Shown here: positions 1-8,523 of the stretch, piece after piece
How positions within the stretch are numbered: the stretch's first letter is position 1
How the letters are laid out: every line of letters starts with the position of its first letter
Source of the DNA: Alphaproteobacteria bacterium
GTDB taxonomy: Bacteria > Pseudomonadota > Alphaproteobacteria > Reyranellales > Reyranellaceae
Length of the DNA stretch: 64,000 bases
Assembly (NCBI GenBank): GCA_019635875.1
Contig: JAHBYP010000014.1
Location: 1-64,000 of the forward strand
Reading direction: 5' to 3'
The notes under the pieces: generated by a model
Seen by the model: only the letters and a program-made list of their open reading frames with translations
Database searches by the model: none
Told to the model about the DNA's origin: nothing
Made by a program: the position numbers and the translations under genes

Positions 1-109
1 AAATCGGTATCGAGCGCGCCCGGCCATAGAGTTCCTCGCGAGCGGCACGGTTGAGTCTTGCGCGCCCGATCCACGGCGCCGCGCCGTGCCCCGATGAAGC
101 GGAACGCGC

Positions 110-2845
110 ATGGCCGGCAGAATCTGGATCCCGCCCTACAAGCCGCTTGGCGTGAGCACGCAGGACGTGCCCGGCGGCGGCTACCTCGCCATCGACGCCA
201 TCGCCGGCCAGTTCGGCCCATCGCCGATGCTGCAGTTCGGCCTGCAGGCCGCCGAAGGCGCCGCCGGCGTCGCCACCGTGCTGTCCGAGCACCTCGCGGG
301 CGACAACGAAGCCATCGTCAAGGGCGCCGACGCGCGCCTGGGCGAGACCGAGCAGGCGCTGCTGTTCGATCCGACGAGCGGCTACCTCAACCTGCAAGGC
401 CAGGAAGCGCTGACGAAGGCGCCGGCGGTCATCGACGCCTACCGCGAGGCCCAGACGCGCGAGATGGCGACCATGGTCGACGACGACCAGCGCCAGATGC
501 TGCAGGACCTCAGCGAGCGCCGGCTGGCGAGCTTCAGCACCCAGATCGAGCGCCACAGCGCCGCCGAGCGGTTGCGCTGGTACGACCAGGCCGGCGAACG
601 GCGCATCGCGCAGATGCGGGCCGACGCCCGTCTGCACTGGAGCGACGACGCCATGCTGCGCCGCGCCCTGGGCACGACGCGCGCGGAGGTCAACGAACAG
701 GCCGAACGTCACCATTGGGACTCCGCGCTGACCGAGGCGACGCTGCGCCGGCAGACCAGCCGCACGCTGGTGTCGGCGATCGAGGCGGCGGTCGAGCGCG
801 ATCCTGAGCGCGCACGCTCCCTGCGCGCACGCTACGACCACCACATCGAGGCATCCGACCGAGCCGCCCTCGACGCCCTGCTTGCCGAAGCGCAAACGCG
901 CGAGCACGCCCGGCGGGCCAGCACGGAACTCCTGAACGCCACGCCCCCGGACGGCGAGCCGTCTGTGGCGCAATGGCGTCTGCGGCAGGCCGAGGCGATC
1001 ACCGATCCGGCGGTACGGGCCGCCACCATCCGAACCCTGCACAGTGTCGCCGTGGCCGACGAGGCCCGCGCCCAGACTCTGGCCGAGCAGGTGCTGGCGC
1101 GCGTGCTGAAGGACGGCCTGACCGACCCCGCGCAGATCCCGATCCGCGAGTGGGTGGCGCTCGATGCCGAACGCCGCCAGGCGATCGAGACGCGCCTCGA
1201 TCACAACGCCGCCGGCACCGAGCCCGCCCCGAACCCTGCTCTGGTCGACGAACTGGCAACGCAGATGACGCAGGCGCCGCATGCCTTCGCCCGACGCGAC
1301 CTCGTTCCCGCCACCGCGCACCTGCCGCTGGCGCAATGGCAACGCATCCGCGACTGGCAAGCCGGCCTCCGTCGCAACGATCCCGCAACTGAGGACGAGG
1401 TCTACGCTATCAAGCGCGGCTTTCGGATTGCGCGTCAGATGCTGCCGGACGCCAGCCCCGACCGCGACAGCTATGAGCCGTCGCCATCAGCAACGGATGT
1501 GCTTCTTCGCGCGGCCCTGGTCGAGGAAATCGACACGACTCGCAAGCTCACCGGCAAGTCCCCCGACGACGCGGCCTTGCGCGAGATGGTGCGACATAGC
1601 CTGCCGGATGCGTCGGCGCATAACCTCGCCTTCCCCGTCGACCCGCGGACCGCCGAGCTCGGCGCGCAGGTCATCGATGAGCTCATGCGGTTCGCGACCC
1701 GGGCGTACAGGCACACCCCGGCGCTTCATTTGCCGAGCGGCAGGATCGCGCCGCCAGCACCGCCCTCGCTCACAGTGCCAATCGGGCCGCCGTTCATCGG
1801 CGATCCCAAGCTGCACACGATGTTTCTGTTGATGCTCAATGCCATCCTGCAATCTCAGACCAACAGGATGGAGCGCCCGCAGTCGCCTCCGGCACCGACT
1901 CCACCGCTTCATCCCCGACAGGCTCCGACTGCGACGACACCTTCTCCCGTACAGCCAGGGCGGCCGATAGCCCCGCAAGGACCATCCGCCGAGACGGTTC
2001 CGCATAGTCCGGACGGGTGGTGGATCCCTCCTGGCCCGCGTGCGGGCGGATACCCGAGCCGCATCGATCCCAAGGGGGAAGACGTCTACCACGGCCCGAG
2101 GGCTGGGGGATATGTCGTACGCAATACGCGCGGAGGGCAGGGATTCTGGATCGAGTTCAATGCACGGGGTGAACTCGTCGGCGTCCTAGACGTCACTCTC
2201 AAATATTTCACCCCCCGCGATCAGCTGTCCCCAGAGCAGGTGAAGGAGTGGACGAGGCCCGTGCCATTCCCGGTGGACGTTCCGCTACCTCCTATACCGC
2301 CGACTCCGATCCCCGAGCCGCAGGGGCCGTCCATCATTTTCACGCCGATACCGCCGCCTGCCGACCCGACAGTCATTTGGACGCCCATCCCTCCCCCCGC
2401 GAAGCCGCAAATCATGGAAAGGCGGGTCGAACGGTGGGACCACAATGAAGCATGGGAAGAGCATCATCACATTCCTCAGGAAACGTACCAGCATGGCAAG
2501 GAACGCCGGATCCCATTCTCGCCGGACGCAGTCAGGCTTTTCGATGAACAGACGGTTCGGATTCCGAAAGATGAACACTGGAGCGACCTGCACGGCGCAT
2601 ACAACAAAGCGGCACGAAAGGCTTTGATGGACTATCTCGAGAAGAACAAGAAACCTGGTGAAACTTGGAAAGAATTTGCCGGCCGGATGACGCGTAACGA
2701 GGCCCAGAAATGCTATGAGTACATGATCGATGCCATCCTGAATCCTCCCAAAGGATTGAAGGGAGACGAAGCCGAAATTGCCAAGGATGCCAAGGAATTT
2801 TTGGAGAATGTGAGCTTGTACGTACCCAAGAAGAAGCCAAACTAG
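110..2845 (+). CDS. Prophage-like virion protein with C-terminal HHH (HNH-like) putative toxin domain
   Basis: A 911-residue protein in three visible parts. Residues 1 to about 580 are charged and helix-rich, and resemble internal virion/tail proteins of alphaproteobacterial prophages (for example the FDPTSGYLNLQG stretch near residue 87). A proline-rich linker follows, with two GPRAGGY copies at residues 642-648 and 662-668 and several TPIPPP-like repeats near 720-765. The last ~140 residues hold H785-H786-H787-IPQE, a spacing seen in treble-clef (HNH/His-Me) nuclease toxins of polymorphic systems. GC falls by eye in this last part and in the next gene, suggesting a swapped-in module. No signal peptide is visible. 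The fold assignments are inference. The ATG is the first plausible start, and the 109 bases before it show no gene. Confidence 0.6.
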   Translation: MAGRIWIPPYKPLGVSTQDVPGGGYLAIDAIAGQFGPSPMLQFGLQAAEGAAGVATVLSEHLAGDNEAIVKGADARLGETEQALLFDPTSGYLNLQGQEALTKAPAVIDAYREAQTREMATMVDDDQRQMLQDLSERRLASFSTQIERHSAAERLRWYDQAGERRIAQMRADARLHWSDDAMLRRALGTTRAEVNEQAERHHWDSALTEATLRRQTSRTLVSAIEAAVERDPERARSLRARYDHHIEASDRAALDALLAEAQTREHARRASTELLNATPPDGEPSVAQWRLRQAEAITDPAVRAATIRTLHSVAVADEARAQTLAEQVLARVLKDGLTDPAQIPIREWVALDAERRQAIETRLDHNAAGTEPAPNPALVDELATQMTQAPHAFARRDLVPATAHLPLAQWQRIRDWQAGLRRNDPATEDEVYAIKRGFRIARQMLPDASPDRDSYEPSPSATDVLLRAALVEEIDTTRKLTGKSPDDAALREMVRHSLPDASAHNLAFPVDPRTAELGAQVIDELMRFATRAYRHTPALHLPSGRIAPPAPPSLTVPIGPPFIGDPKLHTMFLLMLNAILQSQTNRMERPQSPPAPTPPLHPRQAPTATTPSPVQPGRPIAPQGPSAETVPHSPDGWWIPPGPRAGGYPSRIDPKGEDVYHGPRAGGYVVRNTRGGQGFWIEFNARGELVGVLDVTLKYFTPRDQLSPEQVKEWTRPVPFPVDVPLPPIPPTPIPEPQGPSIIFTPIPPPADPTVIWTPIPPPAKPQIMERRVERWDHNEAWEEHHHIPQETYQHGKERRIPFSPDAVRLFDEQTVRIPKDEHWSDLHGAYNKAARKALMDYLEKNKKPGETWKEFAGRMTRNEAQKCYEYMIDAILNPPKGLKGDEAEIAKDAKEFLENVSLYVPKKKPN

Positions 2846-2865
2846 GCGCAATAGGAGGTTGTATC

Positions 2866-3555
2866 ATGACAAGTCGCTACGACGCCTATGAGGTGGCGCA
2901 AAATCTGCGCAGCGTTTCGCCGGATGTGAAAGGCACAAGCGCGTTCTCAATGAAGGAGGACGGCATACAGCCTTTTATTGTCTGGACGACTCGTCTGCTG
3001 ACCTCCGACGAGATGAACTCGCTTTGTCAAAAACTGGCGACGGCGATTCGGCGCGAGGTTCCGGAGAGGTCGGGCGGTTGGGCCGCGCGCATTCTAGCTG
3101 GGAACCTGCCTGCCATGATCATGGGCGATTACTACGTCGGATGGGCAGGCCGCGCCGACGAATGGCACCTTCGCGAGGGACAGGAACGGGAGCCGACAGA
3201 TGAGGCTGCTTGGGTGGCGTTACGCGAACGTCTTCGGGACCTTCTGATTGCGCTTGGGAGGCGTGAGGGGGAGCATTCCATGGATGGCGAGTTCCATCTG
3301 GCAGATACCGAAGGTCGCCCCTACACCCAAACATTGTTCATTCGCCAACCCGAGTTTCTGACGCCGGAGTTGATCGCTGCCATTCAGAACGTACTCAGCA
3401 ATGGTTACGCCGACTGGGTTGTGGGGATTGCGCCTGCTTTCGGGCCACCGCTTGAGATCTTGTGGAAGGGAATTGACGTTCGCGTTGATAGCGTTGAAGA
3501 AAGATGGAACAGGCGGGAGGCAGAAAAGCTTCTCGGCGATCGGCTCAAGATTTAG
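2866..3555 (+). CDS. Putative immunity protein for the upstream HHH-domain protein
   Basis: A 229-residue soluble protein of no family I recognise. It starts 20 nt after the upstream stop, behind a near-perfect ribosome site (AGGAGG, 7 nt before ATG), so the two genes are almost certainly co-transcribed and translated at a high rate. It is acidic overall, lacks membrane segments, and shares the lower GC of the toxin-like tail just upstream. Position, size and composition are what a cognate immunity protein would show. That role is inferred from context only. It could instead be a prophage morons-type protein of other function. Confidence 0.5.
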   Translation: MTSRYDAYEVAQNLRSVSPDVKGTSAFSMKEDGIQPFIVWTTRLLTSDEMNSLCQKLATAIRREVPERSGGWAARILAGNLPAMIMGDYYVGWAGRADEWHLREGQEREPTDEAAWVALRERLRDLLIALGRREGEHSMDGEFHLADTEGRPYTQTLFIRQPEFLTPELIAAIQNVLSNGYADWVVGIAPAFGPPLEILWKGIDVRVDSVEERWNRREAEKLLGDRLKI

Positions 3556-3615
3556 CCGGAGCAGCGCGCTTGGCTTGATCCAGGTCCTTTGCCGGACGTG
3601 ACCGAAGTGGAGTAG

Positions 3616-4077
3616 CTAGGCGGCCTTTCGCGCACCGGGACCAGGCCGCACGCGAACTGCTCGCCCGGTGATCGCCTCGCGGCAATGCGAGCAGGTCATC
3701 ACCGGATCGAAGGTGTGGCCGCAGGCGATGTGTTCGTGCAGCAGCGGGCGGCCCTTGGTGCCGGCCATGTGGGTGTCGCCCCAGTGCACGATGGCCATCA
3801 TCACGGGGTAGAGGTCGAGGCCCTTGTCGGTGAGGCGGTATTCGTGGCGCCTGGGCCGCTCGCTGTAGGCCTGCTTGCGCAGCACGCCCGCTTTCACCAG
3901 CTTGCGCAGCCGGTCGGCCAGCAGGTGGCGCGTGATGCCCAGGCTGCGCTCGAAATCCTCGTAGCGGCGGATGCGCAGGAAGCAGTCGCGCAGGATCATC
4001 AAGGTCCAGCGGTCGCCGATCACCGAGATCGTGCGCGCCATCGAGCAGGGCTCGCGATGCAGCTCGCTCCAGCGCAT
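3616..4077 (-). CDS. HxlR-family transcriptional regulator
   Basis: A 153-residue winged-helix regulator of the HxlR (MarR-like) family. The N-terminal Cys11 in PCSMARTISVIGDRW is the position that senses thiol-reactive electrophiles in some relatives such as YodB and HypR. The winged helix spans residues 15-95 and includes ITRHLLADRLRKL. The C-terminal tail holds three cysteines (119, 129, 132) in a zinc-ribbon-like ACGHTFDP...TCSHC pattern, common in alphaproteobacterial members. It is transcribed away from the SDR/isomerase/crotonase operon across a 90-bp shared region that contains a perfect palindrome. This suggests it represses that operon, and perhaps itself, in response to a reactive or aromatic compound. 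The inducer is unknown. Confidence 0.9.
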   Translation of the reverse strand: MRWSELHREPCSMARTISVIGDRWTLMILRDCFLRIRRYEDFERSLGITRHLLADRLRKLVKAGVLRKQAYSERPRRHEYRLTDKGLDLYPVMMAIVHWGDTHMAGTKGRPLLHEHIACGHTFDPVMTCSHCREAITGRAVRVRPGPGARKAA

Positions 4078-4112
4078 GAGGATTCCTCCGGCCGCCTTCA
4101 GTTCGCTTGCGG

Positions 4113-4145
4113 TTGACAGGTTCCTTTTTGGAACGCACTACTGGC
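4113..4145 (+). promoter_or_regulatory. Promoter with embedded palindromic operator (GTTCC-N5-GGAAC)
   Basis: A perfect TTGACA hexamer at 4113-4118 is followed by the inverted repeat GTTCC-TTTTT-GGAAC at 4120-4134. A weak -10 candidate lies around 4136-4145. The palindrome therefore fills the spacer of a promoter pointing at the SDR gene that starts at 4168. This is the expected site for repression by the divergent HxlR regulator. The hexamer and palindrome are seen directly; the regulatory link is inferred. Confidence 0.5.
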
Positions 4146-4167
4146 GCCGTCAAGCGCGGAGGATGCG

Positions 4168-4896
4168 ATGGCCGACAGGAAGGTGGCGCTGGTGATCGGC
4201 GCGGGCGACGCCACGGGCGGCGCGATCGCGCGGCGCTTCGCGCGCGAGGGCTACGTCGCCGTCATCGTGCGGCGCAACGCCGAGAAGCTCGCGCCCCTGG
4301 TCAAGCAGATCGAGGCCGAGGGCGGCGTCGCGCGGGCCTTCGGCGTCGATGCGCGCAAGGAAGAGCAGATGGTCGGGCTGGTCGAGACCATCGAGCGCGA
4401 GATCGGCGCCCTGGAAGTCGCGGTGTTCAACATCGGCGCCAACGTGCGCTTTGGCATCCGCGAGACCACGGCGCGCGTCTACTACAAGGTCTGGGAGATG
4501 GCCTGTTTCTCGGGCTTCCTGATGGGGCGCGAGGCGGCGAAGGTCATGGTGCCGCGCGGCCGCGGCACGATCCTGTTCACCGGCGCCACCGCCAGCGTGC
4601 GCGGCCGCGACGGCTATTCGGCGTTCTCCGGCGCCAAGCACGCGCTGCGCGCGCTGGCGCAGAGCATGGCGCGCGAGCTGGGACCGCAGGGCATTCACGT
4701 GGCGCACACGGTGATCGACGGCGCCATCGACACAGACTTCATCCGCAGCAATTTCCCGGAGCGCTACAAGGCCAAGGAGCACGACGGCATCCTCAATCCC
4801 GACCACATCGCCGAGCACTACTGGCTCCTGCACCGCCAGCCGCGCGATACCTGGACCCACGAGCTCGATCTGCGGCCGTGGTCGGAGAGCTGGTGA
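4168..4896 (+). CDS. SDR-family protein lacking the canonical catalytic tyrosine
   Basis: A 242-residue short-chain dehydrogenase/reductase fold. The nucleotide-binding glycine motif is GAGDATGG at residues 11-18, the NNAG-equivalent is FNIGAN at 87-92, and the serine-region is FTGATAS near 137-143. At the catalytic YxxxK site the sequence is F153-SGA-K157, so the tyrosine is replaced by phenylalanine. The nearest tyrosine is Y150, out of register. A set of poorly studied SDRs shares the phrase ALRALAQSMARELGPQGIHVAH, and from memory they also carry Phe here. It is first in a three-gene operon with a DsbA-like isomerase and a crotonase, suggesting catabolism or detoxification of a cyclic or CoA-linked compound. 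Actual oxidoreductase activity is doubtful. Confidence 0.85.
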   Translation: MADRKVALVIGAGDATGGAIARRFAREGYVAVIVRRNAEKLAPLVKQIEAEGGVARAFGVDARKEEQMVGLVETIEREIGALEVAVFNIGANVRFGIRETTARVYYKVWEMACFSGFLMGREAAKVMVPRGRGTILFTGATASVRGRDGYSAFSGAKHALRALAQSMARELGPQGIHVAHTVIDGAIDTDFIRSNFPERYKAKEHDGILNPDHIAEHYWLLHRQPRDTWTHELDLRPWSESW

Positions 4897-4922
4897 ACCG
4901 AACGAACCAAGGGAGAGAGACG

Positions 4923-5525
4923 ATGGCCAGGACGGTGGAGTTCCACTTCGACTTCGGCAGCCCCAACGCCTATCTCAGCCACAAGCTGATCCCCGACATC
5001 GAGAAGCGCACGGGTGCCACCTTCAAGTACGTGCCGGTGCTGCTGGGCGGCGTGTTCAAGCTCACCAACAACGCCTCGCCGATGGTCCAGTTCAAGGACG
5101 TGCAGCACAAGCTCGCCTATCAGCGGCGCGAGATGGAGCGCTTCATCCGCAAGAACGGGCTGACGCAGTTCCGGATGAACCCGCATTTCCCGGTCAACAC
5201 CGTGCAGATCATGCGCGGCGCGGTGGCCGCCGAGATGGACGGCAGGCTCAACTCCTACGTCGAGGTGGTCTACCGCGCGATGTGGGAGGACGGGCTGAAG
5301 ATGGACGATCCGGCGGTGATCAAGGCCACGCTCGACGCTGGCGGCATCGACGGCGCGCGCATCCTGGCGCGCATCCAGGACCAGGACGTCAAGGACGCGC
5401 TGCTCCGGAACACCGAGACCTCGGTGGCGCGCGGCACCTTCGGCAGCCCGATGTTCTATGTCGGCGACGAGCCGTTCTTCGGCAAGGACCGCCTGCGCGA
5501 GGTCGAGGAGGAGATCGCGACGTGA
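4923..5525 (+). CDS. 2-hydroxychromene-2-carboxylate isomerase-like DsbA-family protein
   Basis: A 200-residue thioredoxin-fold protein of the kappa-GST/HCCA-isomerase family. The N-terminal HFDFGSPNAYLSHK carries the family serine (Ser13) in place of the DsbA CxxC, followed by the helical insert and a C-terminal GTFGSPMFYVGDE (171-183) that forms the glutathione-side loop. In naphthalene-type pathways this enzyme isomerises hydroxychromene carboxylate with glutathione. Many relatives act on unknown substrates. The ATG at 4923 follows a GGGAGAGAG ribosome site. The frame stays open upstream to 4107, but that part lies over the SDR gene and is spurious. The stop overlaps the next gene by GTGA. 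Confidence 0.85.
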   Translation: MARTVEFHFDFGSPNAYLSHKLIPDIEKRTGATFKYVPVLLGGVFKLTNNASPMVQFKDVQHKLAYQRREMERFIRKNGLTQFRMNPHFPVNTVQIMRGAVAAEMDGRLNSYVEVVYRAMWEDGLKMDDPAVIKATLDAGGIDGARILARIQDQDVKDALLRNTETSVARGTFGSPMFYVGDEPFFGKDRLREVEEEIAT

Positions 5526-6310
5526 GCGAGCAGCCGAAAGCGGGCGAGGTGCGGACCTTCAATGAAGGCCGCATCTGCCGGATCCTCATCGACAACGCGG
5601 CCAAGCGCAACGCGTTCTCGCCCGAGATGATGCTGCAGCTCTCCGATGCGCTCACCCGCTTCGATGCCGACGCGTCGCTGTGGGTCGCGGTGATCAGCGC
5701 GGCGGGCGATCACTTCACCGCCGGCCTCGACATGCCGAAATTCTTCGGGCCGGGCGCGACCTACAAGGGTTCGCCCGACGGCAACATCGACCCCTTCGCG
5801 CTCAAGCGCCGCACCAGCAAGCCGGTGATCACGGCGGTGCAGGGCATCACCTACACCATCGGCATAGAGATGATGCTGGCGGGTGATGTCGTGGTTGCCG
5901 CCGATTCCGCACGCTTCTGCCAGATGGAGTCCAAGCGCGGCATCGCGCCCTTGGGCGGCGCGCATTTCCGCTTCCTCACCCGCACCGGCTGGGGCAACGC
6001 GATGTACCACCTGATGCTGTGCGACGAGTTCGATGCCGCCGAGGCGTTGCGCATCGGCCTGGTGCAGGAGGTGGTGCCCGCCGGCCAGCAGGTCGAGCGC
6101 GCGCTGCAGATCGCCGCCGCCATTGCCGCCAACGCGCCGCTGGGCATCCAGGTCATGAAGGAATCGGCGCTGCAGTACATCGACGCGGCCGAGGCCGCGG
6201 CAATCGCCATGCTGCCGAAGATCCGCGAGCGGGTAATGGGCACGGAGGACGCGAAGGAGGGTATCCGCTCCTTCGTCGAACGCCGCGCCGCGAACTTCCA
6301 GGGACGCTGA
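5522..6310 (+). CDS. Enoyl-CoA hydratase/isomerase (crotonase family)
   Basis: A 262-residue crotonase. The GTG start at 5522 overlaps the upstream TGA (GTGA), indicating translational coupling to the isomerase. The frame is open further upstream but only as a shadow. Visible family features are NAAKRNAFSPEM near residue 25, the first oxyanion loop FTAGLDMPKFF, the second loop GIEMMLAGDVVVAADSARF, and MESKRGIAPLGGAHFRF where the acyl-CoA glutamate normally sits. It probably hydrates or isomerises an acyl-CoA intermediate produced in the same small pathway as the SDR and the isomerase. The substrate cannot be read from sequence. It ends just before the convergent leuD. Confidence 0.88.
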   Translation: MSEQPKAGEVRTFNEGRICRILIDNAAKRNAFSPEMMLQLSDALTRFDADASLWVAVISAAGDHFTAGLDMPKFFGPGATYKGSPDGNIDPFALKRRTSKPVITAVQGITYTIGIEMMLAGDVVVAADSARFCQMESKRGIAPLGGAHFRFLTRTGWGNAMYHLMLCDEFDAAEALRIGLVQEVVPAGQQVERALQIAAAIAANAPLGIQVMKESALQYIDAAEAAAIAMLPKIRERVMGTEDAKEGIRSFVERRAANFQGR

Positions 6311-6931
6311 TCAGGCCCTCAGCCACACCCACGGCCGCGCGGCGCGGTCCCTGGCCTGCCAGGCCTCGATCTTGTCCTGATGCGTCATGGTCACGCCGAT
6401 GTCGTCGAGGCCCTGCAGCAGCGCGTCGCGGCGGTTGGCCTCGACCTTGAACGGCAGCTCGCGGCCGCGCGGCGAGACCACGACCTGGCGCTCGAGATCG
6501 ACGGTGACGCGCGCATTGCCGGGCGCGGCGCGCATCTCCTCGGCCAGCGTCTCGATCTCCCCGATCGGCAGCTCGACCGGCAGCAGGCCGTTCTGGAAGC
6601 AGTTGTTGTAGAAGATGTCGCCGAAGCTGGGGGCGATCACGGCGCGGATGCCCATGCCCCACAGCGCCCAGACGGCCGCCTCGCGCGAGGAGCCGCAGCC
6701 GAAATTCTCGCCCGCCAGCAGGATCGGCGCGCCCCTCCAGGCCGGCTGGTTGAGCACGAAGTCGGGCTTCTCGCTGCCGTCCTTGTTGAAGCGGAACAGC
6801 TCGAAGCCGAAGCCCTCGATGTCCTCGCGCGTCGTGCCGACCAGCCGCGCCATCGGGATGATCATGTCGGTGTCGACGTTCTGGCGCAGGAACGGCGCGG
6901 CGACGCCTTCGAGCCGGGTGAACTTGTCCAT
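6311..6931 (-). CDS. leuD: 3-isopropylmalate dehydratase small subunit
   Basis: A 206-residue LeuD, the small subunit of the isopropylmalate isomerase of leucine biosynthesis; it supplies the swivelling domain to LeuC. The N-terminus MDKFTRLEGVAAPFLRQNVD leads to TDMIIP, and the signature ENFGCGSSREAAVWALWGMG and FGDIFYNNCFQNGLLPV are intact. Length is normal for the family. The frame stays open upstream through leuC, but the start at 6931 matches family members. It is preceded by an 11-nt gap after the leuC stop, so leuCD is one transcriptional unit. It converges with the crotonase gene with no spacer and no visible terminator. Confidence 0.97.
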   Translation of the reverse strand: MDKFTRLEGVAAPFLRQNVDTDMIIPMARLVGTTREDIEGFGFELFRFNKDGSEKPDFVLNQPAWRGAPILLAGENFGCGSSREAAVWALWGMGIRAVIAPSFGDIFYNNCFQNGLLPVELPIGEIETLAEEMRAAPGNARVTVDLERQVVVSPRGRELPFKVEANRRDALLQGLDDIGVTMTHQDKIEAWQARDRAARPWVWLRA

Positions 6932-6942
6932 CGCGGCCTCCC

Positions 6943-8343
6943 TCAGATTCGCCGCACGTCGGTGATCGCGCCGGCGATCGCCGCCGCCGCCGCCATCGCC
7001 GGCGAGGCAAGATGGGTGCGCGCGTTGGGTCCTTGGCGCGAGGCGAAGTTGCGGTTCGACGTCGAGACCGAACGCTGGCCCGGCGGCACGGTCTCTCCGT
7101 TCGAGGCCACGCACATCGAGCAGCCCGGCTCGCGCCAGTGGAAGCCGGCCTCGAGGAAGATCTTGTCCAGGCCCTCGGCCTCGGCCTCCTTCTTCACCCG
7201 CTCGGAGCCCGGCACGACCCACGCCGTGACATGCGGCGAGGTCTTGCGGCCCCTGGCGATCGCCGCCGCGGCGCGCAGGTCGGAGATGCGGCTGTTGGTG
7301 CACGAGCCGATGAACACCCAGTCGACCTTCGTTCCGGCGATCGGCTTGCCCGGCTCGAGGCCCTGGTATCTCAGCGCGTTCTCCCACGCCGCCTTGCGAT
7401 TGGCGTCGGGCGCGCGCGCCGGATCGGGGATCGCCTGGTCGATGGCGATGACATGCTCGGGGCTGGTGCCCCAGGTGATCTGCGGCGCCACCTCCTTCAT
7501 GTCGATGACGTGCTCGGCGTCGAAGGGCGCATCGCCGTCGGACGGCAGCGTGCGCCAATGCGCGATGGCGGCGTCGAGCCCGGCGCCCCGGGGGGCGAAG
7601 TCGCGGCCGGCGATGTACTGGTAGGTGGTGTCATCGGGCGCCACCATGCCGATCTTGTTGCCCATCTCGATCGACAGGTTGCACAGCGTGAAGCGCGCCT
7701 CCATCGCCAGGCCGCGCACGGCCGAGCCGGCATATTCCACCGCGTAGCCGGTGCCGCCGGCGGTGCCCAGCCGGCCGATGGCGTGCAGGATCATGTCCTT
7801 GGCCGTCACGCCGTTGGGCAGCGCGCCCTCGAAGCGCAGGCGCATGGTCCTGGGCGTGCGCTGCGCCAGGGTCTGCGTCGCCAGCGCATGCACCAGTTCA
7901 CTGGAGCCGATGCCGAAGGCCAGCGCGCCCATGCCGCCATGGGTGCAGGTGTGGCTGTCGCCGCAGACCAGGGTCACGCCGGGCAGGGTGATGCCCAGCT
8001 CCGGGCCGATGACATGGACGATGCCGGTGCCGTCCTGGCCGAGATCGAACAGGCGGATGCCGTGCTGGCGGGTGCGCTGGCGCATGGCGCGCAGCATCTT
8101 GCCGCCGACGGGAAACGTGTCCTCGGTGCGGCCCGGTTCAGTCGACACGGCATGGTCGGGCGTGGCGAATACCAGCTCCGGTCGCGCGACGCTGTAGCCC
8201 TTCTCCTCGACCTCCTCCAGCGCGCGAGCGCCCGAGAGGTCGTGCACCAGGATGCGGTCGAGGTGCAGAAGGGCGAAGCCGCCGCCGAGATCGGCGATGA
8301 CGTGCGGACGCCAGATCTTCTCGAACAGGGTCAGGCCGGCCAC
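6943..8343 (-). CDS. leuC: 3-isopropylmalate dehydratase large subunit
   Basis: A 466-residue LeuC, the [4Fe-4S] aconitase-type large subunit that interconverts 2- and 3-isopropylmalate. Cluster ligands are visible in FIGSCTNSRISDLR and in EPGCSMCVASNGE. HLDRILVHDL and VCGDSHTCTHGGMGALAFGIG are also intact. I chose the GTG at 8343 because GGAGGA lies 6 nt upstream and the resulting N-terminus VAGLTLFEKIW matches family length. A longer frame up to 8400 adds an unrelated leader. No attenuator or leader peptide is evident in the 180 bp before it. leuB and leuA are not in this window. Confidence 0.96.
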   Translation of the reverse strand: MAGLTLFEKIWRPHVIADLGGGFALLHLDRILVHDLSGARALEEVEEKGYSVARPELVFATPDHAVSTEPGRTEDTFPVGGKMLRAMRQRTRQHGIRLFDLGQDGTGIVHVIGPELGITLPGVTLVCGDSHTCTHGGMGALAFGIGSSELVHALATQTLAQRTPRTMRLRFEGALPNGVTAKDMILHAIGRLGTAGGTGYAVEYAGSAVRGLAMEARFTLCNLSIEMGNKIGMVAPDDTTYQYIAGRDFAPRGAGLDAAIAHWRTLPSDGDAPFDAEHVIDMKEVAPQITWGTSPEHVIAIDQAIPDPARAPDANRKAAWENALRYQGLEPGKPIAGTKVDWVFIGSCTNSRISDLRAAAAIARGRKTSPHVTAWVVPGSERVKKEAEAEGLDKIFLEAGFHWREPGCSMCVASNGETVPPGQRSVSTSNRNFASRQGPNARTHLASPAMAAAAAIAGAITDVRRI

Positions 8344-8473
8344 GTCTTTCCTCCACTTTCTGCTGGGCGGGACGATGGTGCCTTGCGGCCCGGGATGCAA
8401 CGTCGCGTTGGCGATACCCTGACGCAGGGATCATTTATCGGTTGAAGCGGGACGCAGGGGACGCTACGACCCT

Positions 8474-8489
8474 ATACCAATGGTTGTAT
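8474..8489. promoter_or_regulatory. Imperfect palindrome upstream of the GntR gene (candidate operator)
   Basis: The 16-bp stretch ATACCAATGGTTGTAT has ATAC/GTAT ends around a near-symmetric CCAATGG core. It lies 35 bp before the TTG start of the GntR/UTRA gene and in its shared region with leuC. GntR/HutC-type proteins usually bind short palindromes and often autoregulate, so this is a plausible operator. The symmetry is imperfect and there is no second copy to support it. Confidence 0.25.
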
Positions 8490-8523
8490 CCGGCTGTCTG
8501 GCTCGTCGGTTCGGGAGTAAGGT

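Noticed and set aside
1-109. A partial gene at the left edge
   Set aside because: Stops occur in the short sequence and nothing recognisable remains; too little is present to call.
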